From assembly GCA_963747375.1 (NCBI GenBank), contig CAVVFL010000022.1:1-64000 (forward strand): DNA of 64,000 nt. The letters are read 5' to 3'. Below are positions 35,799 to 45,264 of this stretch, in pieces. The notes beneath the pieces were generated by a model that had not been told where the DNA came from, ran no database searches, and saw nothing but the letters and a program-made list of their open reading frames with translations. Origin of the DNA: Sva-07 sp963747375 (GTDB taxonomy: Bacteria > Actinomycetota > Acidimicrobiia > Acidimicrobiales > Ilumatobacteraceae). Both the position numbers and the translations under genes were made by a program. Every line of letters starts with the position of its first letter. Positions within the stretch are counted from its first letter, which is position 1.

Positions 35799-38178
35799 CG
35801 CACAGAGTGTGTCCGATCCGCGCCCTCGAGGTGAGCCGGCTCGCCGGTCACGTCGGCGTCGTCGAACGAGTCCTCGCCGGCGGCGGTGACCTCGCCGTGA
35901 TGACCCTCGACGTCGATGCGCGGCAGGATGCGGTCGAGCCACTTGGGGATCCACCAGTTCTTGTCGCCGAGCAGCTCCATCGTCGCCGGGACGAGGAGCA
36001 TGCGGACGATCGTTGCGTCGATCAGCACGGCGATCGCCAGGCCGAAGCCGAACAGCTTGAGCGAGCGGTCGTCGCCGAGCACGAAGGCGAAGAACACGCA
36101 GAACATGATCAGCGCCGCAGCGGTGATGACCCGGGCGGTCGCCGCGAGGCCGTCGGCGACGGCGAGCGAGTTGTTCTTGGTCCGCTCGTACTCCTCCTTG
36201 ATCCGCGACAGGAGGAAGACCTCGTAGTCCATCGAGAGACCGAACACGATGGCGAACAGGAACATCGGGATCCAGGCGTCGATCGGCCCTGCCTTCGGTA
36301 CGCCGATCAGGTCGCTGAACCACCCCCACTGGAAGATCGCGACGATCACGCCGTAGGCGGCACCGATCGAGAGCAGGTTCATGATCACCGCCTTCAGCGG
36401 CACGAGGATGCTGCGGAACACCGCCATCAGGAGCAGGAAGCTCAAGCGCCAGCACGACGCCGATCAGCAGCGGCATCCGGCTGCCGAGGTAGGCCGAGAA
36501 GTCGGTCGCGCCGGCGGTGAATCCGCCGACCTTCGCGTCGAGACCGCTCGCCGGGATGACGTCGTTGCGCAGCGTGTCGACGAGCGTCGACGTCGCGGCG
36601 TCCTGTGGTGCACTGTCGGGGTAGACGATGACGAGCGCAACCGAGTCGCTGATCGGGTTCGGCACGGTGAACGCGACGTCATCGGTCGCTTCGATCGCGG
36701 CGACGAAGGCTCCGAGCTGCGCCTGGTCGGTGGCAGCGGCGCCCTCGACGGTCACGAACAGCGGTCCGTTCGACCCGGGCCCGAACCCGTCGGCGATCAG
36801 GTCGTATGCCTTGCGCACGGTTGCGTCGTCGGGGTAGTTGCCGTAGTCGCCGAATCCGAGACGGATCGACAACAGCGGAATCGCCAGCACGACGAGGATG
36901 ACGACGGCCACGATGGCGCTCGGCCACGGACGGTGCTGGATGAATCGGCTCCAGCGATACCAACCCTGTTCCTCGCGCGGAGCCTCGCGGCGGTGCGGAA
37001 CGAAGCGTCGCAGCGGCTTGATCGCGAAGCTCGCTGCGAACAACACGATGGCCAGACCCAGTCCGGCGAGGAAGACGGCCGAGGCACCCGAGATGATGCC
37101 GACGATGGCGCCGACCACCACCAGGGCAACGGCAGCGAGTGCCGCCCACGTGGTCTGGTCGATCCGGCGGCCGACCCAGCCGAGCAACGCCGGCAGCAGT
37201 GTGAGCGACGACGCCATCACCAGCAGGACACCGAGCGCGCTCGCGACGGCGACGCCCTGCACGAAGTTGAGCCCCATCAGGAACAGGCCCATCAGGGCGA
37301 TGATCACGGTGATGCCGGCGAACAGGACGGCTCGTCCGCTCGTGTCGATCGATGCGACGATCGCGTCCTCGACCGGCGCCCCGGCGTTGAGATTCTCCCG
37401 GTAGCGGGTGACGATGAAGAGGGCGTAGTCGATGCCGACGCCGATGCCGATCATCGCCACCATGGCCGTGGTGAAGTCGGGCATCGAGATGACGTGGCTG
37501 CCGATCGTGACGAGCGCCGATGCAACGCCCAGTCCGAAGAGGGCGGTGCCGATCGGCAGTCCCATCGCGAGCACCGAACCGAACGCGAGGATCAGGATGA
37601 TCACCGCGGCGATCAGGCCATAGATCTCGCTCTCGGGCATCGCGAACTCGGCGAACAGATCGCCGCCGTACTCGATCTCGAGCCCGTCGACCGTGTTGGC
37701 CTCGGTCGCCGTAGTCGATGATCTCGTTGCCGACGTCGGTGAGTTCGGTGAACGATCGGGTGTCGGCGATGTCGAGCTGGGCGAAGGCGATCCTGCCGTC
37801 GGGGCTGATCTGCTGCGGGCTGTCGTACGGGCTGGTGACGGTGATGTCACCTTTGCCGGCGACGAATGCGAGAAGGTCCTCGAGGGTCGCTCGCACGTCG
37901 GGGTCGTCGAAGCCCTGCTCGCTGCGGGCGACGATCTGCGCCGTGAATCCGGCCCGATCGGGTGCGTTCGCTTCGAGCAACTGCTGCACCTGCTTCGTTT
38001 CGCTCTCCGGAAAGCTGAAGTCGGTCTTGAAGTCCGGCCCGATCGCTCCGGCAACGGCATTGACGGCCACGAGCAGGACCACCCAGGCACCGATGACGAT
38101 CCAACGGTGGCGGGTGCACGCCCGGGCGAGGCGTGGCAGGAAGTCCGAGTCGTTGCTCGGACTGGCGTTGGTCTTCAC
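35795..38178 (-). CDS. MMPL-family (RND) transporter, frameshifted
   Basis: Proton-driven membrane transporter of about 795 residues with two repeats of one helix, a periplasmic domain and five helices. The start ATG at 38178 gives a cytoplasmic N-terminus and the first helix, HRWIVIGAWVVLLVAVNAVA. The proton-relay motifs are visible: VAMIGIGVGIDYALFIVTRY in repeat one and FAIVFGLSMDYEVFLLSRIK in repeat two. Indels near 37715 and 36445 shift the frame; all domains are present. The C-terminus is hydrophilic and acidic. The stop overlaps the decarboxylase start (ATGA), so the two are cotranslated; the transporter may export the decarboxylase product or a lipid, which is speculation. Confidence 0.88.
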
Positions 38179-38409
38179 GTTGTGCTCCGATTCGGTCGAT
38201 CGCCGAGCCGGTGTGCCGACGTTACGAGGTCAGACGGAATGGCGGTCGCGATTTCATCGGCCGCAGCGGTACGACCGTACCCCGCTCGGTCCCGGCGGTC
38301 ACGCAGGTTTCCTGCCGTCGGTGATGGGTCGCGCGTTCGGCGCGATGATTTCGCGCGATGCGATCCGTCTGCTACCCGTGTCAGTCAGACTTTCGACAAG
38401 GAGAACCCG

Positions 38410-38824
38410 ATGTCCCTTCATCCGTACCTGTTCTTCACGGGCACCGCACGCGACGCGATGACCCGCTACCACGAGATCTTCGGTGGGGAGCTCGACATCA
38501 TGAGCTTACGCCGATCTTCCCGCCGGTGAGGAGATGCCTTCCGAGGTGCCCGATGACCTCGTGATGCACGCCGCGCTCACGTTCGGCGACGGCGACCTGC
38601 TGCTGGCGTCCGACGACCCGACCGGCGACGGAGGCGGGGTGAAGGGCGCGTCCCTGAATGTCACGGTGGCCGACCGCGACGAGGCGCGCCGCATCTTCGA
38701 GGCGCTCGCCGAGGGCGGATCGGTCGGAATGCCCTTGGGCGAGACGTTCTGGTCACCGATGTTCGGAGCGTGTACGGACCGGTACGGCGTGACCTGGATG
38801 GTCAACGTCGAGGAGGTGAACTGA
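38410..38824 (+). CDS. VOC/PhnB-like protein, one frameshift
   Basis: Vicinal-oxygen-chelate protein of about 137 residues of the PhnB-like group. It begins MSLHPYLFFTGTARDAMTRY and HEIFGGELDIM. After a shift near 38510 it continues PDDLVMHAALTFGDGDLLLA and ends FGACTDRYGVTWMVN, the usual family ending. Many such proteins sit beside ECF sigma factors in actinobacteria and are thought to act in detoxification or stress. Its TGA overlaps the next ATG (TGATG). Confidence 0.8.
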
Positions 38825-39454
38825 TGCGCATCGTGCTGAGCGACTTCATCAGCCTCGACGGCGTGATGCAGGCGCCGGGCGGCGCCGAGGAGGACATCGA
38901 CGGCGGGTTCGCCCACGGCGGATGGTCGATGCCGTACTTCGATCCCGAGAGCATGGGCGGGTTCATCGACGAGGCGATGGGGACCACCGAGGCGCTGCTG
39001 TTCGGCCGGCGCACCTGGCAGACGATGGCTGCGGCCTGGCCCGATCGCGACGACGGCACCGATCCGTTCGCGACCCACATGAACACGATCACCAAGTACG
39101 TCGTGTCGACCACCCTCACCGACAGCGACATGACGTGGGCCAACTCGATCCTGCTGCCCTGGCGATGATCCGCTGAGCGCCGTCGCCGCTCTCAAGCAGC
39201 AGGAGGGCGGCGACCTGGCGGTGATGGGATCGTCGCAACTGGCGCGCACCCTCGTGGCCGGTGGCCTGGTCGACGAGTACCGGCTGCTGATCGAGCCGGT
39301 GCTCCTCGGTGGCGGCAAGTCGGTGTTTCCCACCGACGGGGAACGTCGGCCGCTCGAACTGGTCAGTGCCACCCCCACGCCGACCGGCGTGCTGCTCTGC
39401 GTGTACCGACCCGGCGAGACGCCGCCAGTGCCCGAGTGGGCGTCGGAGGGCTGA
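38824..39454 (+). CDS. RibD C-terminal domain / dihydrofolate-reductase-like protein, one frameshift
   Basis: DHFR-fold protein of about 209 residues. It starts MRIVLSDFISLDGVMQAPGG, the typical opening of the RibD_C group, followed by ALLFGRRTWQTMAAAWPDRD and TKYVVSTTLTDSDMTWANS. After an indel near 39165 it continues VMGSSQLARTLVAGGLVDEY and LLIEPVLLGGGKSVFP. The whole fold is present. It is coupled to the VOC gene before it (TGATG) and stands 3 bases before the next one, so it belongs to the 38410-41115 cluster headed towards the sigma factor. Confidence 0.85.
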
Positions 39455-39457
39455 GCG

Positions 39458-39944
39458 GTGCCGCAGATCATCACGAACCTGTGGTTCGACACCGAGGCGC
39501 TCGAGGCCGCCGAGTACTACTGCTCGATCTTCCCGAACTCGGAGATCACACGTGTCGCCCACTACACCGACGCCGGGCCAGGACCGGCAGGAAGCGTGGT
39601 CGACCGTCGACTTCCGCCTCGACGGAGCGCCATTCACCGGCATCAACGGCGGTCCCGAGTTCTCCTTCACCGAGGCGGTCTCGCTGCTGATCGACTGCGC
39701 CGACCAGCACGAAGTGGACCACTACTGGGAGGCCTTGTCCGCCGGCGGCGAGACGTCGATGTGCGGCTGGCTCAAGGATCGGTACGGGCTCTCGTGGCAG
39801 GTGTGCCCCGACGAACTCGGTGGATTGTTGGCCGACACCGATCCGGAGCGGGCCGAGCGAGCCTTCCGGGCGATGCTGTCGATGGCGAAGATCGACATCT
39901 CGGCGGTTCGCGCGGCGGCCGACGGCGGCGATCCGGTCGAGTGA
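39458..39944 (+). CDS. VOC/PhnB-like protein, one frameshift
   Basis: A second PhnB-type VOC protein, about 162 residues, from the GTG at 39458: MPQIITNLWFDTEALEAAEY and YCSIFPNSEITRVAHYTDAG, a strongly conserved opening of this group. After an indel near 39590 it continues FRLDGAPFTGINGGPEFSFT, then YWEALSAGGETSMCGWLKDR and YGLSWQVCPDEL, and ends with an alpha-helical tail of AFRAMLSMAKIDISAV. The stop overlaps the next ATG (TGATG). Confidence 0.85.
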
Positions 39945-40144
39945 TGGCGACCGCCGACCTGCAGGCCGTGGACGAGTTGTGTCGGCTCGCCGTCGCCGCC
40001 CGGCGGCTCGGTTGCCGTATTCACCTCGCCGATGCCGATCCCGACCTTCGCGCACTGATCGATCTCGCCGGGGTGGACGACGTGCTCGGTTGGTGCCCGG
40101 CAGGATCACCCGCTCCCGACTCGACCAGAGGAGATCTACGATGA
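39944..40144 (+). CDS. Small STAS-like protein
   Basis: A 66-residue protein, MATADLQAVDELCRLAVAAR and RLGCRIHLADADPDLRALID. The pattern of a helix, then GCRIHLadAdPdLRaLIdLAGVDDVLG, matches the second half of STAS domains (anti-sigma-factor antagonists), so this is a short or half STAS unit. It is coupled at both ends, to the VOC gene (TGATG) and to the sigma factor (ATGA at 40141). Placement directly before a sigma factor fits a regulatory role, though no kinase-type anti-sigma factor is near. Confidence 0.6.
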   Translation: MATADLQAVDELCRLAVAARRLGCRIHLADADPDLRALIDLAGVDDVLGWCPAGSPAPDSTRGDLR

Positions 40145-41115
40145 CCAAGGTGACTGCGTCCGAAACGGTCCCCGCCATTGCCGACTTCGAGACTCACCGG
40201 CGCGAGTTGACCGGCTACTGCTACCGGATGCTCGGGTCGGGCTCGGAAGCCGAGGATGCCGTGCAGGAGACGATGCTTCGCGCCTGGCAGGCCGCGGACC
40301 GCTTCGAGGGTCGCTCCAGCGTGAGGACGTGGCTGTATCGCATCGCCACCAACGTCTGCACCGACATGGGCCGCAGCGCTCAACGCCGGGCCCGACCGAT
40401 CGACCTCGGCCCGTCGCGTCCGCCCGATCCGGTGTACCTGAGCGACGTGCTCCCCGAGACGAGCTGGATCACCCCGATACCTGACGCGTCGGTGTACGAC
40501 GTCGATGGCGACCCCGCCGATGTCGCCGTCGCCCGCGACAGTATCCGTCTCGCGTTCGTCAGTGCGCTCCAGCACCTGCCGGCCAGACAGCGCGCCGCGC
40601 TCGTGCTGTGCGACGTGTTGCGCTGGAGCGCAGTCGATACGGCCGAACTCCTGGACACGACGACGGCCTCGGTCAACAGCGCACTCCAACGCGCCCGGCT
40701 GACACTCGCCGAGTCACCGACGGCACACACGACCCCGATGTCGGATGAGCAGCAGCAACTCCTCGTGCGGTACACCGACGCGTTCGAGCGCTACGACATG
40801 GCGGCGCTCGCTGAGCTGTTGCACGAGGACGTGATCCAGACCATGCCGCCCTATGCGATGTGGCTCCGAGGTGTCGACGACGTGCTCACGTGGTACGTCG
40901 GCGCCGGAATCGAATGCAAGGGTTCGCGCCTACTGTCGGGTCAGGCGAACGGTTGTCCTGCGTTCGCGCAGTACCGCGTCGACCCAGCGGGTGGCTACGC
41001 GCCGTGGGCATTGCAGGTGGTCGAAGTACGCGGTGACCGCATCGAAGCGATTCATGCGTTCCTGGACACCGCAGAGGCATTCGACCGATTCGGCTTCCCG
41101 CCCCACCTCGACTGA
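40141..41115 (+). CDS. ECF-type sigma-70 factor with SnoaL-like C-terminal domain (SigJ/SigG type)
   Basis: Intact 324-residue sigma factor. Sigma region 2 is GYCYRMLGSGSEAEDAVQET followed by MLRAWQAADRFEGRSSVRTW, with the core-binding and -10 recognition helices (about residues 27-65). Region 4 (LPARQRAALVLCDVLRWSAV, about 145-185) recognises -35. From about residue 205 a SnoaL-like domain follows (YTDAFERYDMAALAELLHED, ending VEVRGDRIEAIHAFLDTAEA). Such long actinobacterial factors use the C-terminal domain for self-control instead of a separate anti-sigma factor. It sits last in the VOC/RibD/VOC/STAS cluster with ATGA overlap, a gene set often linked to this sigma group. Confidence 0.92.
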   Translation: MTKVTASETVPAIADFETHRRELTGYCYRMLGSGSEAEDAVQETMLRAWQAADRFEGRSSVRTWLYRIATNVCTDMGRSAQRRARPIDLGPSRPPDPVYLSDVLPETSWITPIPDASVYDVDGDPADVAVARDSIRLAFVSALQHLPARQRAALVLCDVLRWSAVDTAELLDTTTASVNSALQRARLTLAESPTAHTTPMSDEQQQLLVRYTDAFERYDMAALAELLHEDVIQTMPPYAMWLRGVDDVLTWYVGAGIECKGSRLLSGQANGCPAFAQYRVDPAGGYAPWALQVVEVRGDRIEAIHAFLDTAEAFDRFGFPPHLD

Positions 41116-41153
41116 GCCGCACCGATATCGTCGCCGACGGGAAGGCAGGTCTC

Positions 41154-42539
41154 ATGAAGCCCAACGCACAACCCGATCCGCCACCGAGCACCTCGGATGT
41201 TCCCGACGTGCTCTGGGGAGCCGAGACGGCGAAGGCCGTGGAGAACTTCCAAGTCTCCGGTGAGCCCATGCCGGCGCCTGTCATCCGCTGGCTCGGGCTC
41301 ATCAAGGCAGCGGCCGCGGAAGCGAACGCCGCGCTGGGGCTCGTCGACCCGACGCTCGCCGAGGCGATCGTTGCTGCCGGACGGGACATCGCCGGTGGAG
41401 CACACGCCGAGCAGTTTCCCGTCGACGTGTTCCAGACGGGCTCGGGGACCTCGTCGAACATGAATGTCAACGAGGTGATCAGCACCTTGACGGGTGGTCG
41501 GGCGCACCCCAACGACGACGTGAATGCCGGACAGAGCTCGAACGACGTCGTTCCGTCCGCTGTGCACCTCGCGTTGCTGGAACTGGTGGGCCGTGACCTG
41601 CTCCCGGCGCTCGAGACCCTGGAGAAGTCGTTCCGGTCGAAGTCCGAGGAGTTCAGCGATGTCGTCAAGGCGGGGCGCACCCACCTGATGGATGCCGTAC
41701 CGGTCACGTTGGGCCAGGAACTCGCCGCCCATGGCGATCAACTCCGAGCAGCGCGCCAAGGCATCCTTCGGGCGCTTCCCGAGGTCGGTCGACTTCCGAT
41801 CGGAGGAACCGCGGTCGGCAATGGCCTGAACACGCACCCCGAGTTCGCCGGACTCGTCCGCTCCTGGTTGCGCAGGGAGCTCCCAGCGTCGACGGCCGAT
41901 CTGGTGGACGCTCCGGTCGACCACTTCGCCGTGCAGGGTGCACGCGACGCGCTGGCTGCGTTGTCCGGATCGTTCAAGGTCACCGCCATCGCGTTGACGA
42001 AGATCTCCAACGACCTTCGCTGGATGGCCTCCGGCCCCCGGACCGGGCTCGCCGAAATCACTCTGCCCACGCTCCAGAAGGGCTCGTCGATCATGCCGGG
42101 AAAGGTGAATCCGGTCATTCCCGAAGTGGTGCTCCAAGTCGCCGCCCAGGTCATCGGCAACGACACGACCATCACGGTGGCCGCGCTCCAGGGCAACTTC
42201 GAACTGAATGTGATGATCCCGGTGATTGCTCGCAACGCACTCGAATCCTGTCGACTCCTGACGACCTCGATGCGAGCGCTGTCTGTCTGTGTCGACGGCG
42301 TCGAGGCAAACCGTTCCAACTGTCTTCGAGCTGCCGAAGCAACGCTGGCTTCGGCCACCGCCCTCGCTCCCGTGATCGGCTACGTGGCGACCGAGCGGAT
42401 CGTGCAGCGTGCACTCAACGAGAATCGCCCGCTCCGGGAGGTCGCGATCGATGAGGGTGTCGACATCGACGTCGTCGACTCGGCGCTCGACCTGCGACGT
42501 CTCGCATCCGGCAACCGGGCGGAGCCTCAGGCGGAATGA
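41154..42539 (+). CDS. fumC: Class II fumarate hydratase FumC
   Basis: Intact 461-residue iron-independent fumarase, which interconverts fumarate and malate in the citric acid cycle. The signature loop GSSIMPGKVNPVIPE is at about residue 310. Other superfamily blocks are FQTGSGTSSNMNVNEVI, AGQSSNDVVPSAVHLALLEL with the catalytic region, and VVKAGRTHLMDAVPVTLGQE. TAVGNGLNTHPEFAGLV replaces the Gly-Thr-Gly-Asn loop usual in the closest FumC group, but GGTAVGN is acceptable. The start ATG at 41154 has AAGGCAGG upstream. A strong hairpin follows the stop. With the malic enzyme at 56372 it belongs to central carbon metabolism. Confidence 0.93.
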   Translation: MKPNAQPDPPPSTSDVPDVLWGAETAKAVENFQVSGEPMPAPVIRWLGLIKAAAAEANAALGLVDPTLAEAIVAAGRDIAGGAHAEQFPVDVFQTGSGTSSNMNVNEVISTLTGGRAHPNDDVNAGQSSNDVVPSAVHLALLELVGRDLLPALETLEKSFRSKSEEFSDVVKAGRTHLMDAVPVTLGQELAAHGDQLRAARQGILRALPEVGRLPIGGTAVGNGLNTHPEFAGLVRSWLRRELPASTADLVDAPVDHFAVQGARDALAALSGSFKVTAIALTKISNDLRWMASGPRTGLAEITLPTLQKGSSIMPGKVNPVIPEVVLQVAAQVIGNDTTITVAALQGNFELNVMIPVIARNALESCRLLTTSMRALSVCVDGVEANRSNCLRAAEATLASATALAPVIGYVATERIVQRALNENRPLREVAIDEGVDIDVVDSALDLRRLASGNRAEPQAE

Positions 42540-42557
42540 CTCATGCGGCGTGCCCAT

Positions 42558-42604
42558 CCGCGATGAGTTTCTGGCCCGCGGGGTGGCCAGAAACCTCATC
42601 GCGG
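42558..42604. terminator. Near-perfect 20-bp hairpin between convergent genes
   Basis: The left arm 42558-42576 (CCGCGATGAGTTTCTGGCC) pairs with the right arm 42585-42604 with a single one-base bulge, around an 8-base loop CGCGGGGT. It starts 19 bases after the fumC stop and 33 bases before the end of the convergent gene at 42637, so it is well placed as a bidirectional terminator. There is no clear T-run. The long, nearly perfect arms are stronger than other hairpins in the window. Confidence 0.6.
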
Positions 42605-42636
42605 CGGGGTGTTGGGGCGATGTCGAGCTGACGCGC

Positions 42637-42885
42637 TCAGCGGATTTCGGACTCCTCGACGACGTGCTGGCCGTCGGATGACACGTGGCGTTCGCTGTGC
42701 ACCCGGTTCCTCTTGAGCGACATGTAGCCGGCCCCTTGAATGGCGGCAACCACGAGCGCCAGGAGACCCCCGGCCATCATGATGTAGCCGATCGCCGTGA
42801 GGTCGGCTCCATCGACAGCGCTGTTGATGCCGAACGCCACGACGGCGCCCGTCACGATGAGGATGATTCCCAGTGCTGCAAACAT
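42637..42885 (-). CDS. DUF6458-like two-helix membrane protein
   Basis: Intact 82-residue protein. It begins MFAALGIILIVTGAVVAFGI, then a short loop NSAVDGADLTAIG and a second segment YIMMAGGLLALVVAAIQGAG, followed by a charged tail (KRNRVHSERHVSSDGQHVVE). The pattern of a first helix, a V-D-G-x-D-L loop and a second helix is that of small actinobacterial DUF6458 proteins. The ATG at 42885 is preceded by AAGGAGT, a good ribosome site. Function unknown. Confidence 0.75.
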   Translation of the reverse strand: MFAALGIILIVTGAVVAFGINSAVDGADLTAIGYIMMAGGLLALVVAAIQGAGYMSLKRNRVHSERHVSSDGQHVVEESEIR

Positions 42886-43077
42886 GTGTGACTCCTTGAT
42901 GGTTCGTTCACTCGACTCCGGCGGTCGCCGGTCGTGATGTACTTCCCAGGCCCATCCGCTCGGAAACCTCGAGAATTCGTCACGGCCCTGTGACGGGCCT
43001 GCGACCCAGTGCCGGTGTCGTGTTTGGCGGTCGCTCTGATCGGTTACTGCGGTGCTTTCGAAAGGACGGGAGCAACC

Positions 43078-45264
43078 GTGGCGATGGAAGATCAAACACT
43101 GGCACCTCCGTCGGCGATGTCGACGGCGTTCCGAATCGGGCTCGTCGTGCTCGTGGTCACCGTGCTCGGACGACTCGTCCTGCGCCTGCACGACACGATC
43201 GGTCTCGTGCTGCTTGCGGCCGCCATGGCGGTGGTGACGAGCCCGTTGCAGCGCGCCCTCGCCGGGCGCGTCGGACGCGGCGCGTCGTACGTGCTGACCA
43301 CGCTGATCACCTTCGTCGTGATCGTCGCCGCGGCTGCGATCCTCTGGCACGACTTGGCGGTGCAGGTCGAACGGCTGGCCTCGTTGCTGACCGACCGCAT
43401 CGACGGGCTTGGTGAGGGCACCCTGCCCGCTCGCGTCGCCCAACTGACGCGGGCGGATGAGGGCATCGACGCCGTGCTCGGACGGTTCCCGAGCACGGTG
43501 GTCGCCGGCGAGGAATCGACCGTCGGCGTCGGCGCCAAAGCGATCAATCTGCTCGTCACCGTCGTGTTGGCGGCGTTCTTCCAGGCCGGAGCAGGCGCAG
43601 CGTTCGATTGGGCCGTGGCGAAGTGGTCGCGAGACGACCGTGCCGAGGTGCGCGATCTGGTCGGTGACATCGAGCGGCATGCGGGAGGCATGGCGCGGCG
43701 CTCGATCGCTCTGGCGGTGGCGGCGTCCGTGCTGGCGTCGGTGGGGGCGTTCGCACTGGGGATTCCGGGCGCAGTCGTGCTCGGCTGCTGGGCAGGGGCC
43801 TGGCTGGTGGTGCCGACAGTCGGAGCGGTGGTCGGGCTCGCTCCGCTGCTGGCGGCGGCGTTCGCCACGTCACCGCTGACCGGTGCCACGGCGCTCGTCG
43901 GCGCGGTGATCTTCTTCGTCGTCGTGCGCGCCATCAGGCGGGCGCACATCGATTCGCTGCTCGAGGTGCCCACCGTCGGGTGGGTGCTTGCCATCGGGGT
44001 GGGGACGCTGATCGCTGGTCCCGGTGGCATCGTCGTCATGCTGTTGGCCGTCTCAGTCGCGTGCGCTCGACTGACGCAGACGGCCGCGGTTCCGAGGTTG
44101 AAATCGTCTGACGACGGCCGCGCCCAGCTGTTCGAGGTTCACGGCTCCGCGGTGTACGTCCTCCCCTCGTCACGATCGGTGGTCGAGGTCCTGGTCGGAG
44201 CCTTGGCGGTGGTGTTGGTGGGCATGGCCCTCGGTTCCACCGCGCGAGCTGTCGTGTGGATCGTCGTGGCCACCATGATCGCAATCGCACTGGACCGCCC
44301 AACCTCGTTCATGGAACGCCATTCCGGTCTGGGGCGCCGCGGCGCTGTTGCATTCGTGATCTCCGCCGGCGTCGTGCTGGTGGTCGCGATCACGATGCTC
44401 GGCGCCCGAAGTGCGTCGGAGACGACGTCGGAATTCAGCAACAATCTGCCGGTCGTGGTCCGCGACCTCGAAGACGCCCCGCTGATCGGAGAGTGGCTTG
44501 CCGACCGTGATGCAGCGGTTTGGTTGGATTCACAACTGCAGGACCTCCCACAACGCCTCGCCGCAGGCGGCGAATTCGCCGATCACCTTCCCGTCGTCGG
44601 CAACCGGGTGATCGACCTGCTGTGGACCCTGTTGTTGGCCGCTGCGCTGCTCATCGACGGTCCTCGACTGGCCGCCGCTGCTCGTCGCCGTGTGCCGGCG
44701 CAACAACGCCGACAGGTCGTTCGTCTCTCCACCGTGTCGCTCCAAGCGGTGAGCGGGTATCTCGGCGGGGCGATGGTTGTTGCCGCCATCAACGCATCGG
44801 TGGTGCTCGTCCTCGCCATCGCGCTGGGCTTGGCCCTGGCCCCGGTGCTCGCCGCGTGGGCGTTCATCTGGAACTTCGTGCCTCAGATCGGGGGATTCAT
44901 GGGTGGCTTTCCGCTCGTCGTGCTCGCACTCACTGCCGGACCGCTGCAGGCGGTGATCGCCGCCATCGTCTACGTGAGCTATCAGTTCATCGAGAATCAC
45001 GTCATCCAGCCGAAGATCATCGGTGAGGCGATCGATGTCCCGCCGTGGGCCACGCTGTTGGCGGCGTTGTGCGGCGGTGCCATGGCCGGGTTGCTGGGGG
45101 CCGTCGTGTTGACCCCCCTTGTCGGCGTCGTCCACTTGACCGTGAGGGCTGCTCGCGGTCCGGACTTCCCGGGACGCGTGTCGGAAACCGTCAGTGCCGA
45201 CGAACCCGATGGTCACGCCCGCCAACATCGAGGGAACGAGCGCAGCCCGAGTCACACGGCGTGA
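43078..45264 (+). CDS. Double-length AI-2E-family (TqsA/PerM-like) permease
   Basis: Intact 728-residue membrane protein, about twice the usual 350-residue length of the AI-2E exporter family. The N-terminal half (about residues 15-330) has the layout of the family: a helix pair IGLVVLVVTVLGRLVLRLHD, an amphipathic middle, then several helices including GIPGAVVLGCWAGAWLVVPT, VGAVVGLAPLL. The second half (about 375-700) repeats it and keeps the family's best-known motif, AFIWNFVPQIGGFMGGFPLV, and YVSYQFIENHVIQPKIIGEA. The start is taken as the GTG at 43078 with AAAGGACGGGAG upstream; ATG at 43084 is an alternative. Members export small molecules or ions. The fusion of two units in one chain is unusual. 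Confidence 0.8.
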   Translation: MAMEDQTLAPPSAMSTAFRIGLVVLVVTVLGRLVLRLHDTIGLVLLAAAMAVVTSPLQRALAGRVGRGASYVLTTLITFVVIVAAAAILWHDLAVQVERLASLLTDRIDGLGEGTLPARVAQLTRADEGIDAVLGRFPSTVVAGEESTVGVGAKAINLLVTVVLAAFFQAGAGAAFDWAVAKWSRDDRAEVRDLVGDIERHAGGMARRSIALAVAASVLASVGAFALGIPGAVVLGCWAGAWLVVPTVGAVVGLAPLLAAAFATSPLTGATALVGAVIFFVVVRAIRRAHIDSLLEVPTVGWVLAIGVGTLIAGPGGIVVMLLAVSVACARLTQTAAVPRLKSSDDGRAQLFEVHGSAVYVLPSSRSVVEVLVGALAVVLVGMALGSTARAVVWIVVATMIAIALDRPTSFMERHSGLGRRGAVAFVISAGVVLVVAITMLGARSASETTSEFSNNLPVVVRDLEDAPLIGEWLADRDAAVWLDSQLQDLPQRLAAGGEFADHLPVVGNRVIDLLWTLLLAAALLIDGPRLAAAARRRVPAQQRRQVVRLSTVSLQAVSGYLGGAMVVAAINASVVLVLAIALGLALAPVLAAWAFIWNFVPQIGGFMGGFPLVVLALTAGPLQAVIAAIVYVSYQFIENHVIQPKIIGEAIDVPPWATLLAALCGGAMAGLLGAVVLTPLVGVVHLTVRAARGPDFPGRVSETVSADEPDGHARQHRGNERSPSHTA

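Noticed and set aside
33246..38090. A 1614-codon open frame on the minus strand that looks like a giant fusion of transporter, decarboxylase and deacetylase
   Set aside because: The linking stretches are low-complexity and Arg-rich, each component has its own start with overlap or ribosome site, and the MMPL gene needs other frames at both ends. It is chance read-through between frame-matched genes.
41052..42749. A 565-codon antisense frame over fumC
   Set aside because: It lies opposite a well-conserved intact gene and has no recognisable motif; it is a composition artefact.
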